From Streptomyces sp. R33 (GTDB lineage: Bacteria; Actinomycetota; Actinomycetes; Streptomycetales; Streptomycetaceae), in the NCBI RefSeq assembly GCF_041200175.1, contig NZ_CP165727.1, positions 4,839,501-4,903,500 of the forward strand: DNA of 64,000 nucleotides, read 5' to 3'. Below the pieces are notes generated by a model. That model was not told where the DNA came from. It did no database searches and saw only the letters and a program-made list of their open reading frames with translations. The translations under genes and the position numbers were made by a program. Each line of letters begins with the position of its first letter. The first letter of the stretch is position 1. This document shows, in pieces, positions 33,784 through 42,739 of this stretch.

Positions 33784-35514
33784 ATGGAGACCGAGTCGGA
33801 GCCGTACGTCCGTCTTGCGACCCTGCGGCAGCTTCATCAGGTGGTGGCCGAGCTCAATACGGCCAGGAGCCTGGCGGACACTCTGCAGACCGTCGTGGAC
33901 GGCATTGTCGTGGGCCTCGGCTACCAGCTCGCCTGTGTCAACCTCGTACGCCCTGACGGGGACCTCGTCGTCGCCGCGTTCGCCGGCGACCCCGCAGCAG
34001 AAGCCCTGATCACCGGCCGCGTCGGCTCCCGCGCCTCCTGGGAGCGCCGTCTGACGATGGGGGAGAGCTGGGACGGGCTCCGCTTCATCCCGCACACCGA
34101 GGGCTGGGTCCTGCTCGAGGACGACGTGCCCCAGTGGCACACGGACGGCCCCGATCCGCGCTTCGAGGACGAGTGGCACCCCGAGGACCGGCTCTATGCA
34201 CCCATGTATGCGTCCGGCGGGGAACTTCTGGGTGTCATTTCGGTGGACAGACCGCGCAATGGCCGCCGCCCCGGCGCGTGGGGGCGCGAAGCGCTCCAGA
34301 TGTACGCCTTCCAAGCCGCGATTGCGATCAGCAACGCACGGCTGCGGGCGAACATGCAGCGGGCCCTGGTCCGGCTGGAGCGTGAACAGCAGGCGCTGCG
34401 CGCGAGCGAGGAGTCGTTCCGGCAGGCCTTCGAGTACGCCCCCAGCGGCATGGCGATCGCCGAGATGGGCGGGGACCAGCACGGGCGGCTGCTGCGGACC
34501 AACGACGCGCTGTGCCGGCTGCTGGGCCGGCCCGCCTCCGTACTGCGCCGGTACTCCTTCTCCGACCTGGTCCACCCCGAGGACATCGGGACCCTGCTGC
34601 GCACCTCCGCCGAGGGCGGCCGGGCCGAGCTGCGGCTCGGGCGGCGCGACGGCACGTACGTATGGGTGTCGCTGCGCAACTCCGTCGTCGCGGACGCCGC
34701 CGACGGGCCGCGGTTCCTGCTCACGCACGTCGAGGACATCGAGGAGCGCAAGCGCCACGAGCTCCAGCTGGCCCACCGGGCCAGCCACGACTCGCTGACG
34801 GGCCTCCCGAACAGCGCCGAGCTGCGCGCCCGCCTCGGCGCGCGGCTGTGCCGCAGGCCGCAGTCGGTCCGGGCCACCGCCGTGGAGGCGCTCGACGCCG
34901 CCTATGAGGGGCACGGCGTCGGCGGGGGGCTCCCGGCGGGTGGTGGCGGCGGTGAGCACGGCTTTCAGCCCGACGCCTTCCCCGAGCCCTTCGAGTTCCC
35001 CGGCGCGCCCGCGGTGCCCGGGGCCCCTGGCGCCCCCGGGACACCCGGCGCGGGGGCGGGCCCGTACGACCACCACGTGCACACGGTGGCGCCCGCGACG
35101 GACATCGACGACGGGACGAAGGGGCTCGCGGTGCTCTTCTGCGACCTCGACGGGTTCAAGTCGATCAACGACCGGTTCGGGCACCACACGGGTGACGCGG
35201 TCCTGATCGAGGTGGCCCGGCGGTTGACGACGGGCGTCAGGGACGGTGACACCGTCGCTCGGCTGGGTGGTGACGAATTCGTCGTCCTCGCGGACGGACT
35301 GGGCGCCGCCGACGCGGCCGACCTGGCCGTCCGGCTGCGCAACGCGATCATCCCGCCGATCCGGGTGGACGGCCGTGCGGTCCGGGTGGGCGCGAGTTTC
35401 GGCATCGGCTGGGCCAGCTGCGGCATGTCGGCGGACGAGGTGCTGCGCTCGGCCGACCAGCGGATGTACATCGAGAAAAGGTCCCGTTCCAAGGCGCACC
35501 GCCGGGCCGGATGA
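33784..35514 (+). CDS. cdgB: Diguanylate cyclase CdgB (GAF-PAS-GGDEF)
   Basis: 576 residues from ATG 33784 (METESEPYVRLATLRQ), with GGGGAGAG upstream. GAF covers about 10-175, PAS/PAC 205-330 and GGDEF from HDSLTGLP (336). The active site GGDEF is intact at 495-499, and RDGD five residues before it is the c-di-GMP inhibitory I-site, so it should make c-di-GMP from GTP under product feedback. A low-complexity Gly/Pro/Ala insert with a collagen-like part (GAPGAPGTPG) interrupts the GGDEF domain between its first helix and CDLDGFKSIND. It controls development through BldD. Confidence 0.92.
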   Translation: METESEPYVRLATLRQLHQVVAELNTARSLADTLQTVVDGIVVGLGYQLACVNLVRPDGDLVVAAFAGDPAAEALITGRVGSRASWERRLTMGESWDGLRFIPHTEGWVLLEDDVPQWHTDGPDPRFEDEWHPEDRLYAPMYASGGELLGVISVDRPRNGRRPGAWGREALQMYAFQAAIAISNARLRANMQRALVRLEREQQALRASEESFRQAFEYAPSGMAIAEMGGDQHGRLLRTNDALCRLLGRPASVLRRYSFSDLVHPEDIGTLLRTSAEGGRAELRLGRRDGTYVWVSLRNSVVADAADGPRFLLTHVEDIEERKRHELQLAHRASHDSLTGLPNSAELRARLGARLCRRPQSVRATAVEALDAAYEGHGVGGGLPAGGGGGEHGFQPDAFPEPFEFPGAPAVPGAPGAPGTPGAGAGPYDHHVHTVAPATDIDDGTKGLAVLFCDLDGFKSINDRFGHHTGDAVLIEVARRLTTGVRDGDTVARLGGDEFVVLADGLGAADAADLAVRLRNAIIPPIRVDGRAVRVGASFGIGWASCGMSADEVLRSADQRMYIEKRSRSKAHRRAG

Positions 35515-35582
35515 GGCGATCGGCCGCCCGTGGGTGCACGTGTTCGGGGTAGGCTCCCGTGGGTTGAAAGGAGTGACCTGCG

Positions 35583-36617
35583 ATGACGACGCCCGCGAAC
35601 CACGGCTCGAACAGTGGGGCGAACCAGCCCGAGGACGACGACCCGTTCGGCTATCTCTACGCGGACGGCCAGGCCGCCGGAGCCACCCCGCCCGCGCCGG
35701 GCGGTGGATACGGCTACCCCGGCCCGACGGTCGGTGGTCAGCCCGGCGTACAGCCCGGTGTCCCCCGTACCTCGTACAACCAGGTGCGCACGGTCGGCGA
35801 GCGGACGTACGGCGGCCAGCGCGGCGCCCAGGTTCCGCCGCAGCAGCAGCCGCCGGCCTACCAGGCGCAGTACCAGGCCCCTGAGGCCCTCCAGGCGGGC
35901 GGCTACGGGGTTCCGCCGCAGCAGGGGCAGGCCACGGCGTCGATCCCCGCGCCGGGCGGCCACGGGGGCCACGGCGGAGGCGGCGGTTCCAGCCGCAAGG
36001 GCATGCTCATCGCAGCGGTCGCGGTGGTCGCAGCGGTCGCGATCGGCATCGGTGCGGCCGTGGCCTTCGGCGACAAGGACAAGGACAAGAACGGCAAGGG
36101 CAACACGGCGGGCGGACAGCAGTCCGCGCAGCCGCAGAACTCGCCGTCGACGCAGCCGAGCCCCTCGGACTCCCCGCAGGCCCCGCTGCCCAAGGCGGAC
36201 GCCTCCGGCGCAGGCATGTCCCTCACGGGCGGCGCGCACCTGGAAGCCGCCATCCCGGGCGCGAAGAGCGCGGGCGGCCAGTACGTGGGCGGCTTCAACA
36301 CCCCCGGTGCGGCGCTGACCTGGACGGTGGACGTTCCGGCGGCCGGGGACTACACGCTGTTCGTGAACTACGGCGTGCCCGGGAAGGACGCGAAGGCGAC
36401 CCTCACGGTCAACGGGCAGAGCCCGAACCAGTCCCTGAACCTGGCGAACTTCGCCAAGGCCGAAGCCGGGGCCTGGGACAAGGGCTGGCAGCGCACGTAC
36501 GCGTGGATCACCCTCAAGAAGGGCACGAACACGATGAAGATCTCGTGCGAGCCCGGCAACCAGTGCGAGGCGGTCTTCGACCAGCTCGACCTGGGCCAGG
36601 GTCACATCAAGCGCTGA
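35583..36617 (+). CDS. Membrane-anchored carbohydrate-binding-module protein
   Basis: 344 residues. Residues 1-135 are cytosolic, disordered, Pro/Gln/Gly/Tyr-rich. A single membrane helix (about 140-161) follows RKG, then an acidic/Lys linker (DKDKDKNGKGN) and a Ser/Pro/Gln-rich spacer. From about 210 the extracellular part is a beta-sandwich like CBM6/CBM35 (AALTWTVDVPAAGDYTLFVNYG, ending VFDQLDLGQGHIKR). It probably binds cell-wall or extracellular glycans and could signal inward, though no kinase or sigma partner is evident. Confidence 0.82.
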   Translation: MTTPANHGSNSGANQPEDDDPFGYLYADGQAAGATPPAPGGGYGYPGPTVGGQPGVQPGVPRTSYNQVRTVGERTYGGQRGAQVPPQQQPPAYQAQYQAPEALQAGGYGVPPQQGQATASIPAPGGHGGHGGGGGSSRKGMLIAAVAVVAAVAIGIGAAVAFGDKDKDKNGKGNTAGGQQSAQPQNSPSTQPSPSDSPQAPLPKADASGAGMSLTGGAHLEAAIPGAKSAGGQYVGGFNTPGAALTWTVDVPAAGDYTLFVNYGVPGKDAKATLTVNGQSPNQSLNLANFAKAEAGAWDKGWQRTYAWITLKKGTNTMKISCEPGNQCEAVFDQLDLGQGHIKR

Positions 36618-36673
36618 CCGCCGGCCGGTGCCCGGCGGTCCGGCCGCCGGTCGCCGCCCTCGGCAGGAGACGA

Positions 36674-36705
36674 GTCCGGCCCACCGCACGCGCGGCGGGC
36701 CGGAC
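36674..36705 (+). terminator. Terminator after the CBM protein
   Basis: gtccggcccacc pairs with ggcgggccggac (one A-C mismatch), followed by ttcgcc. It is 57 bp after the stop. Confidence 0.7.
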
Positions 36706-36815
36706 TTCGCCGTTCCGGGCGACCTGCTAGCCGCAGTGGACCCAGCCGCTGTCGCCGCTCTGCGTGCCCGCCGCTCGCATCACCGGAAACTCCGTCAGGG
36801 GCCTGGGGCGTGTGG

Positions 36816-37736
36816 TCAGTTGCCGGCGGTGACGCAGATGGCGTGCCGGAGCTCCTCGTAGGTGTGGGGGTCGAAGTCGCCTGCCGTCGGGGCGTGGACC
36901 GTGGCTGCCGAGAGGGCCACCGCCCGGGTCAGGCGGGCCGGCCAGTCCAGGCCTTCCGCGAGGGCCGACAGGAGGCCCGCCACCGCGGAGTCGCCGGCTC
37001 CCGTCGGGTTGCCCGACAGGGCGCGGGGCGGGGCCGCCTGCCAGGTGCCCTGGGCGGTGGCCGCCAGCAGCCCGCCCGGGCCGAGCGAGGTGACCACGGC
37101 GTGCGCGCCGCGGCGGCGGGCGTCGCGGGTGGCCTGCAGCGGCTCGCGGGAGCCGGTCAGCTCGGCGAGTTCGGCGGCGTTCGGCTTGATCATCTCCGGG
37201 CGGGCGGCGACCCCGCGGCGCAGGGCCTCGCCGCTGGTGTCCAGGAGGACCGGGACCCCGGCCGCGCGGGCGGCCCGTACGAGCACCGCGTACGCACCCA
37301 CCGGCACGCCCGGCGGGAGGCTGCCGCACAGGGCGACCGCGCCGGCGCCGGCCAGCAGGGCCTCGTAGCGGGCGAGGAACTGCGCCCACTCCGCGGAACT
37401 GATCAGTGGGCCGGGCTCGTTGAACTGCGTGGTGTCGCCCGAGGCCTCGTCGACGACGGCCAGGGTGCGCCGGGTGGTGCCCGCGCAGGGCACCAGAGCG
37501 TCCGTCACCTGCGGGGATCCGGCGAGCAGTTCGCGTACGACGGCGCCGGTGCGGCCGCCCGCGAAGCCGGTCGCGGTGACCTCGTGGCCGAGTGCGGCGA
37601 GCACGCGGGCGACGTTGAGGCCCTTGCCGCCGGGTCTCTCGGTCACGGCGGTGACCCGGTGCGTGGTGTGCGCGATCAGCTTCGGCACGTGGTGGGTGAC
37701 GTCGAGTGCGGTGTTGAGCGTCACGGTCAGGATCAT
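36816..37736 (-). CDS. PfkB family sugar kinase (1-phosphofructokinase/tagatose-6-phosphate kinase-like)
   Basis: 306 residues. ERPGGKGLNVARVLAALG is PfkB signature 1, and LSGNPTGAGDSAVAG is signature 2 with the catalytic Asp of GAGD. The N-terminus MILTVTLNTALDVTH is typical of the hexose-phosphate kinase subgroup. It follows nagA on the same strand 93 bp later, so it may act on a product of amino-sugar breakdown or PTS sugars. Exact substrate unknown. Confidence 0.88.
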   Translation of the reverse strand: MILTVTLNTALDVTHHVPKLIAHTTHRVTAVTERPGGKGLNVARVLAALGHEVTATGFAGGRTGAVVRELLAGSPQVTDALVPCAGTTRRTLAVVDEASGDTTQFNEPGPLISSAEWAQFLARYEALLAGAGAVALCGSLPPGVPVGAYAVLVRAARAAGVPVLLDTSGEALRRGVAARPEMIKPNAAELAELTGSREPLQATRDARRRGAHAVVTSLGPGGLLAATAQGTWQAAPPRALSGNPTGAGDSAVAGLLSALAEGLDWPARLTRAVALSAATVHAPTAGDFDPHTYEELRHAICVTAGN

Positions 37737-37829
37737 GGCAGGCCCCGGTCTCGGTGTGTGCCGGGATCATGCCAAACAGCAGTACGGGCGGCCCAGTCCC
37801 GCGGGCCGCCCGCTGCCTGCCATACCCGC

Positions 37830-38981
37830 TCAGACCAGCGGATCCACGATCCATTCGCCGCGCCGCATGACGCCCTTGAGGTCGAACTCCGCGTCCAGGA
37901 CGACCAGGTCGGCGTACTTGCCCGGCTCCAGCGAGCCGACCTCGTCGTACAGGCCGATCAGCTTGGCGGGGTTCACGGAGATCGCCTGGACCACGGACTC
38001 GACGGGCAGCTTGTCCAGGGTCACCGACCGCTTGAACGCGGTGTCCAGGGTCAGCGTGGAGCCGGCGATCGAACCGCCCTCGACGAGGCGGGCCACGCCC
38101 TCCTTGACCTCGACCTCCAGCGGCCCGAGGTGGTAGATCCCGTCGCCGAAGCCCGCCGCGTCCATCGCGTCGGTGATCAGCGCCACGCGGTGCGCGCCTG
38201 CGTGGTGGAAGGCCAGCTCCAGCATCGCCGGGTGCAGGTGGGTGCCGTCGTTGATCAGCTCGACGGTGACGCGCTCGTCCTCGAGCAGCGCGGCGATCGG
38301 GCCGGGGGCGCGGTGCTCCATGCCGGGCATCGCGTTGTACAGGTGGGTGGCCACGGTCGCGCCCGCGTCGATGGCCTGGCGCGTCTCGTCGTACGTGGAG
38401 TCGGTGTGGCCGATCGCGGCGATGACCCCGTGCTCGGCCAGCAGCCGTACGGAGTCCAGCCCGCCCGGGAGTTCGGTGGCGAGGGTGAACATGCGGGCGG
38501 CGCCGTGCGCGGCGTCGATCAGCTTGCGGACCTCGGCCGGGTCGGGGTCGCGCAGCAGCTCCTCCTTGTGCGCGCCCTTGCGGCAGGCGTTGATGAACGG
38601 GCCCTCGAAGTGGATGCCCGCGATCTCGCCCTGCTGGGTCAGCTCGGCGAGCAGCCCTGCGCGGCGGGCCAGTTCGTCCAGGTCGCCGGTGACGGTGGAG
38701 GCGACGAGCGTGGTGGTGCCGTGCTCGCGGTGGGTCCGTACGCCCTTCAGGACCTCCTCGGCGGTGCCGGAGGTGAAGGAGGCGCCGCCGCCGCCGTGGT
38801 TGTGCATGTCCACGAAGCCGGGGACGATCCAGTGCCCGGACAGGTCGACGGTCCGTGCGCCCTCGCCCGAGCTGCCGGCGATGCGCTCGCCCTCGACGAT
38901 GACGCGGCCGCCCGCCACGGTCCCGGTGGGCAGCACCACCCTGGCGCCGGAAAGAACGGTGCTGTGTGCGCTTCCGGACAT
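37830..38981 (-). CDS. nagA: N-acetylglucosamine-6-phosphate deacetylase
   Basis: Converts GlcNAc-6-P to glucosamine-6-P and acetate. 383 residues. WIVPGFVDMHNHGGGG holds the metal-binding His pair, GIHFEGPFIN the metal Glu, IGHTDSTYD and ATHLYNAMPG further His ligands, and ALITDAMDAAGF the catalytic Asp. ATG 38981 shares its A with the nagK stop (TGATG). The operon nagK-nagA and the upstream dre place it in chitin and peptidoglycan sugar use under DasR. Confidence 0.95.
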   Translation of the reverse strand: MSGSAHSTVLSGARVVLPTGTVAGGRVIVEGERIAGSSGEGARTVDLSGHWIVPGFVDMHNHGGGGASFTSGTAEEVLKGVRTHREHGTTTLVASTVTGDLDELARRAGLLAELTQQGEIAGIHFEGPFINACRKGAHKEELLRDPDPAEVRKLIDAAHGAARMFTLATELPGGLDSVRLLAEHGVIAAIGHTDSTYDETRQAIDAGATVATHLYNAMPGMEHRAPGPIAALLEDERVTVELINDGTHLHPAMLELAFHHAGAHRVALITDAMDAAGFGDGIYHLGPLEVEVKEGVARLVEGGSIAGSTLTLDTAFKRSVTLDKLPVESVVQAISVNPAKLIGLYDEVGSLEPGKYADLVVLDAEFDLKGVMRRGEWIVDPLV

Positions 38982-39913
38982 CAGGCAGGTACCTCCGTGG
39001 CGAGTAGGTCCCAGGCGAGCAGCCCTGCGCCCAGGCATCCGGCGGTGTCCCCGAGGGCCGCCGGAACGATGTCGGGGAGCCGCTGGAACGTCACGCGCTC
39101 CTCGACGGCCTTCCGTAGTGGTGTGAACAAGGTTTCCCCCGCCTCGGCGAGCCCGCCACCGATGATCAGCGTGCGCGGGTCCAGCAGGGTGATCGCGGTG
39201 ACCAGGCCGTCGGCGAGGGCGCCGACGGCGGCCTGCCACACCTCGCGGGCGCGCGCGTCGCCGGACTCGACGGCCTTGGCGCAGTCCGCGGCGTCCGCGG
39301 CGGGGTCGCCGGAGGCGCTCGCCCAGGCGCGGCTGACGGCGGACGCGGAGGCGAGCGTCTCCAGGCAGCCGTACTGGCCGCAGCCGCAGGCGGGGCCACC
39401 GGGGCGGACCACGATGTGGCCGATCTCGCCCGCGTAGCCGTGGGCGCCGGCCTCGATGCGGCCGGCGATGCCGATGGCGCCGGCGATGCCGGTGCCGAGG
39501 GGGACGAACAGGAAGCGGTCGGCGCCGCGGCCCGCGCCGATGCGGCCTTCGGCGAGTCCGCCCGTGCGCACGTCGTGGCCCAGGGCCACCGGGAGGGAGC
39601 CGAGCCGTCTGCTGAGCAGCTCGCGCATCGGTACGTCGCGCCAGCCCAGGTTCGCGGCGTAGACGGCGATCCCGTTCTCGGCGTCGACGATGCCGGGGAC
39701 GGCGACGCCGGCCGCGGAAGCGGGCACGCCGAAGCGCTCGCGGCCGAGCTCGGACAGCTCGGCGGCGAACTCCAGGATCGTCTCGACGACGGCGTCGGGG
39801 CCCCGGTCGCGGCCGGTGGCGCGGCGCGCTTCGTGGAGCAGGGTGCCGTCGCCGGCGATGAGGGCGGCCTTCATCCCGGTGCCGCCCACATCGAGGGCGA
39901 TGACGTGCTTCAC
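38981..39913 (-). CDS. nagK: N-acetylglucosamine kinase, ROK family
   Basis: 310 residues from GTG 39913; GTGs at 39925 and 39934 are in frame and none has a clear ribosome site. IALDVGGTGMKAAL is the ATP phosphate loop. The ROK zinc motif is CGCGQYGCLETLAS, preceded by GEIGHIVV with the zinc His. It phosphorylates internal GlcNAc from wall recycling or non-PTS import. Coupled to nagA through TGATG. The name follows the nagKA operon of S. coelicolor. Confidence 0.92.
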   Translation of the reverse strand: MKHVIALDVGGTGMKAALIAGDGTLLHEARRATGRDRGPDAVVETILEFAAELSELGRERFGVPASAAGVAVPGIVDAENGIAVYAANLGWRDVPMRELLSRRLGSLPVALGHDVRTGGLAEGRIGAGRGADRFLFVPLGTGIAGAIGIAGRIEAGAHGYAGEIGHIVVRPGGPACGCGQYGCLETLASASAVSRAWASASGDPAADAADCAKAVESGDARAREVWQAAVGALADGLVTAITLLDPRTLIIGGGLAEAGETLFTPLRKAVEERVTFQRLPDIVPAALGDTAGCLGAGLLAWDLLATEVPA

Positions 39914-39962
39914 GGCGTGTTTCACGGGTTTCACAGGTGACAGTCTCGCGTGCTCGGCGGGG

Positions 39963-39978
39963 AAAGGTCTAGTCCATT
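39963..39978. promoter_or_regulatory. DasR-like responsive element between nagK and the binding protein gene
   Basis: aaaggtctagtccatt; its complement contains the core TGGACTAGACCT. It is about 50 bp before the nagK start and about 145 bp before the divergent solute-binding protein gene, so it could control both. It matches the DasR consensus at 12 of 16 by eye. Confidence 0.8.
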
Positions 39979-40123
39979 GGTGGGGATTGTTGAGCTGCCA
40001 TACAAATTCGCGGCCTCGGCCGGGCCGCGAACCGGTGCGGCGCGTTCCCGGATGTGGACGAGCCGCCAAAGTGGTGTAGACCTTACGTGGATCGTACGTA
40101 CAACAAGGGGTGGATCGAGAACT

Positions 40124-41425
40124 GTGAAGGGCCGTTACCTGAGCCTGGCCGCGACCGGAGCCGCGCTGGGCCTGACCGCCGTGGCGTTGAGCGGCTGCGG
40201 AGCCGTGGGAAGCCTCACAGGGGACAACGAGGTGACCCTGCGGGTCGTGGCGGCCGACTACGGGGACAATCCGCAGAACTCCTCGTCGGGGTACTGGAAG
40301 GACCTCGCCGCCGACTTCGAGAAGGAGCACCCCGGCGTCAAGGTCGAGGTCAGCGTCTACTCCTGGTCCGAGGTCGACGCCAAGGTCGCGGAGATGGTCA
40401 AGGCCGGCAAGGCCCCCGACATCGCCCAGATCGGCGCCTACGCGGACTACGCGGCCGCCGGCAAGCTGTACACGGCGGACGAGCTGCTCTCCGTCACCAC
40501 CGAGGCCGACTTCCTGGCGCCGCTCGCTGACGCGGGCAAGGTCAGGCGCATCCAGTACGGCATGCCGTTCGTGGCCAGCACCCGCCTGCTCTTCTACAAC
40601 GAGAAGCTGCTGAGCGACGCCGGGGTCATCCCGAAGGACGCCAAGGGCGGCTGGCAGCCCAAGAGCTGGGCCGACCTGGAGGCCGCCGCGAAGAAGCTGA
40701 AGGCCGCGGGCGTGGCGACCCCCTTCGCGCTGCCGCTGGGCCGCGAGGAGGCACAGGCCGAATCGATGATGTGGATGCTCTCCGGCGGTGGCGGCTACAC
40801 CGACAACGAGGAGGCGTACTCGATCGACTCCCCGGAGAACGTCAAGACGTTCGAGTTCCTGCGCGACAAGATGGTCGGCCAGGGTCTGACCGGGGCCGCG
40901 GAACCGGCGAAGACGGACCGGCAGGCCGCGTTCGACGCCTTCGCGCGGGGCGAGGTCGGCATGCTCAACGGCCACCCCACGCTGATCAAGCAGGCGGGGG
41001 AGAAGGGCGTGAAGTTCGGCATGGTGGCCATGCCGACCGCCGACGGGACCGAGCACCCGGCGATGGGCGTCGCGGACTGGGTGATGGCCTTCAAGAACGG
41101 CCACCGCAAGGAGTCCGGGAAGTTCCTGGACTACCTGTACGAGGCGAAGAACGTGACGGCCTTCACCAACAAGTACGACCTGCTGCCGGTCACGACGAGC
41201 GGCTACCGGGCGATGGACGCCAGTACGGGCGGATCGGCCGTGCAGCTCAAGACGTTCCTGCAGGCGCTGCCGAACGCCCGGCTCTACCCGGTCGGCAAGA
41301 AGTCCTGGGCCGGGGTGAGCGAGGACGTCAAGCAGAACATCGGCAAGAGCGTGCAGCCGGGCGGGCAGCCGGCGAAGGTCCTCGAGGACATCGCGGAGAC
41401 GGCGCGCAAGGCGGACGCCCACTGA
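40124..41425 (+). CDS. Carbohydrate ABC transporter substrate-binding lipoprotein
   Basis: 433 residues from GTG 40124 after an AAGGGG ribosome site. The signal ends in the lipobox VALSGC (Cys about 25). The rest is a family 1 extracellular solute-binding fold (SGYWKDLAADFEKEHPGVKVEV; APDIAQIGAYADYAAAGKLY; GEVGMLNGHPTLIKQA). No permease genes are next to it, so it must pair with unlinked membrane components and probably with MsiK. Its divergence from nagKA across a dre suggests an amino-sugar or chito-oligosaccharide ligand (inference). Confidence 0.9.
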   Translation: MKGRYLSLAATGAALGLTAVALSGCGAVGSLTGDNEVTLRVVAADYGDNPQNSSSGYWKDLAADFEKEHPGVKVEVSVYSWSEVDAKVAEMVKAGKAPDIAQIGAYADYAAAGKLYTADELLSVTTEADFLAPLADAGKVRRIQYGMPFVASTRLLFYNEKLLSDAGVIPKDAKGGWQPKSWADLEAAAKKLKAAGVATPFALPLGREEAQAESMMWMLSGGGGYTDNEEAYSIDSPENVKTFEFLRDKMVGQGLTGAAEPAKTDRQAAFDAFARGEVGMLNGHPTLIKQAGEKGVKFGMVAMPTADGTEHPAMGVADWVMAFKNGHRKESGKFLDYLYEAKNVTAFTNKYDLLPVTTSGYRAMDASTGGSAVQLKTFLQALPNARLYPVGKKSWAGVSEDVKQNIGKSVQPGGQPAKVLEDIAETARKADAH

Positions 41426-41481
41426 ACGGGCCCTGCCGACACCGCCCGCCGGCTGTCGGAGGGCGGCGTTAATCTGGCGGT

Positions 41482-41718
41482 ATGACGGACGACGTGGGGC
41501 TGACGGCCACCGAGGCCGCGGTGCTCGCGTACGAGGGACGCACCTGGCCCGGGCCCGGGGCCAAGGAACGGGCCATACGGGAAGGGCTGGGGATGACCCC
41601 GGTCCGCTACTACCAGCTGCTCAACGTGCTGATGGACGACCCGCGGGCGCTGGCCCACGCGCCCGGCACCGTCAACCGGCTCCGCCGCATACGCGAGGCC
41701 CAGCGGGCCCGGCGCTGA
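41482..41718 (+). CDS. DUF3263 small DNA-binding-like protein
   Basis: 78 residues. LTATEAAVLAYEGRTWPGPGAKERAIREGLGMTPVRYYQLLNVLMDDP matches the actinobacterial DUF3263 family, which looks like a compact helix-turn-helix (the segment GMTPVRYYQLLNVL as recognition helix). The C-terminus is basic. Family members are nearly always next to sugar or trehalose genes or alone, with no known role. It is 69 bp before otsB. Confidence 0.87.
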   Translation: MTDDVGLTATEAAVLAYEGRTWPGPGAKERAIREGLGMTPVRYYQLLNVLMDDPRALAHAPGTVNRLRRIREAQRARR

Positions 41719-41786
41719 CGCATCGGCGCCCACGGGCCCGCCGCGCGCCGTAGCCGTGGCCCGGCAGGGCCGTTAGGGTCGTCCGT

Positions 41787-42650
41787 ATGGGGAGCCATCC
41801 GCACAGCATGCCGATGCCCGTCACCGCCGCCGGTCGGGAGGGACTCGAAGCCCTCCTCCGCGCACCCCGCCGTTCCGTGGTCGCGCTCGACTTCGACGGC
41901 ACCCTCGCCGAGATCGTCCCGGACCCGGACCAGGCGCGCGCCCACCCGGGAGCCGTCGGGGCGCTGGCCGCCCTGGCCCCGGAGGTCGCCTCGGTGGCCG
42001 TGATCACCGGCCGGCCGGCGGGGGTCGCGGTCCGCTACGGGGGCTTCGCCGGTGCCGCCGGCCTGGAACACCTGGTGGTCCTCGGCCACTACGGGGCCGA
42101 GCGCTGGGACGCGGTGAGCGGCATCGTGCACACGCCGGCCGAGCACCCGGGAGTCGCCGCCGTACGGGCGGAGCTGCCCGGGTTCCTGGACACCATCGGC
42201 GCCTGGCGCGGTACGTGGATCGAGGAGAAGGGCCGGGCTCTGGCCGTCCACACCCGGCGCGCCGATGACCCGGAAGCGGCCTTCGCCGCGCTGCGCGAGC
42301 CGCTGGCCGAGCTGGCGGCGCGGCACGGGCTGATGGTGGAGCCGGGGCGGGCGGTGCTGGAGTTGCGCCCGCCGGGGATGGACAAGGGCGTGGCCCTGAC
42401 CGAGTACCTGGCGGAGACGGGCGCGGAAGCGGTGCTGTACGCGGGGGACGACCTGGGGGACCTCGCCGCGTATGCCGCCGTCGAGAAGCTCCGTACGGAC
42501 GGCATACCGGGGCTGCTGGTGGCCAGTGGCTCGGCCGAGGTTCCCGAGCTGGTCTCCCGGGCCGACCTCGTCGTGAACGGCCCGGCCGAGGTCGTCGCCT
42601 TCCTGGCCACCCTGGCCGAAGCCATCCGCTCCGCGAGCCCGACACCGTAA
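41787..42650 (+). CDS. otsB: Trehalose-6-phosphate phosphatase
   Basis: 287 residues. The HAD nucleophile motif is VVALDFDGTLAEI (about 33-45); the other motifs are VITGRPAG, the Lys of GMDKGVAL and YAGDDLGDLAAY. It dephosphorylates trehalose-6-P made by OtsA. It converges on otsA with a 90-bp gap, so the two are not in one operon but clearly form one pathway. Confidence 0.93.
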   Translation: MGSHPHSMPMPVTAAGREGLEALLRAPRRSVVALDFDGTLAEIVPDPDQARAHPGAVGALAALAPEVASVAVITGRPAGVAVRYGGFAGAAGLEHLVVLGHYGAERWDAVSGIVHTPAEHPGVAAVRAELPGFLDTIGAWRGTWIEEKGRALAVHTRRADDPEAAFAALREPLAELAARHGLMVEPGRAVLELRPPGMDKGVALTEYLAETGAEAVLYAGDDLGDLAAYAAVEKLRTDGIPGLLVASGSAEVPELVSRADLVVNGPAEVVAFLATLAEAIRSASPTP

Positions 42651-42739
42651 AGCGCTGCGCGGGAATCCTCCCCTCCGCCCCGCCCCCGTGCCTCAACCGC
42701 CGGCGGGGCCGGGAGAGGAGCCCCGCGCAGCGGCAGCGG

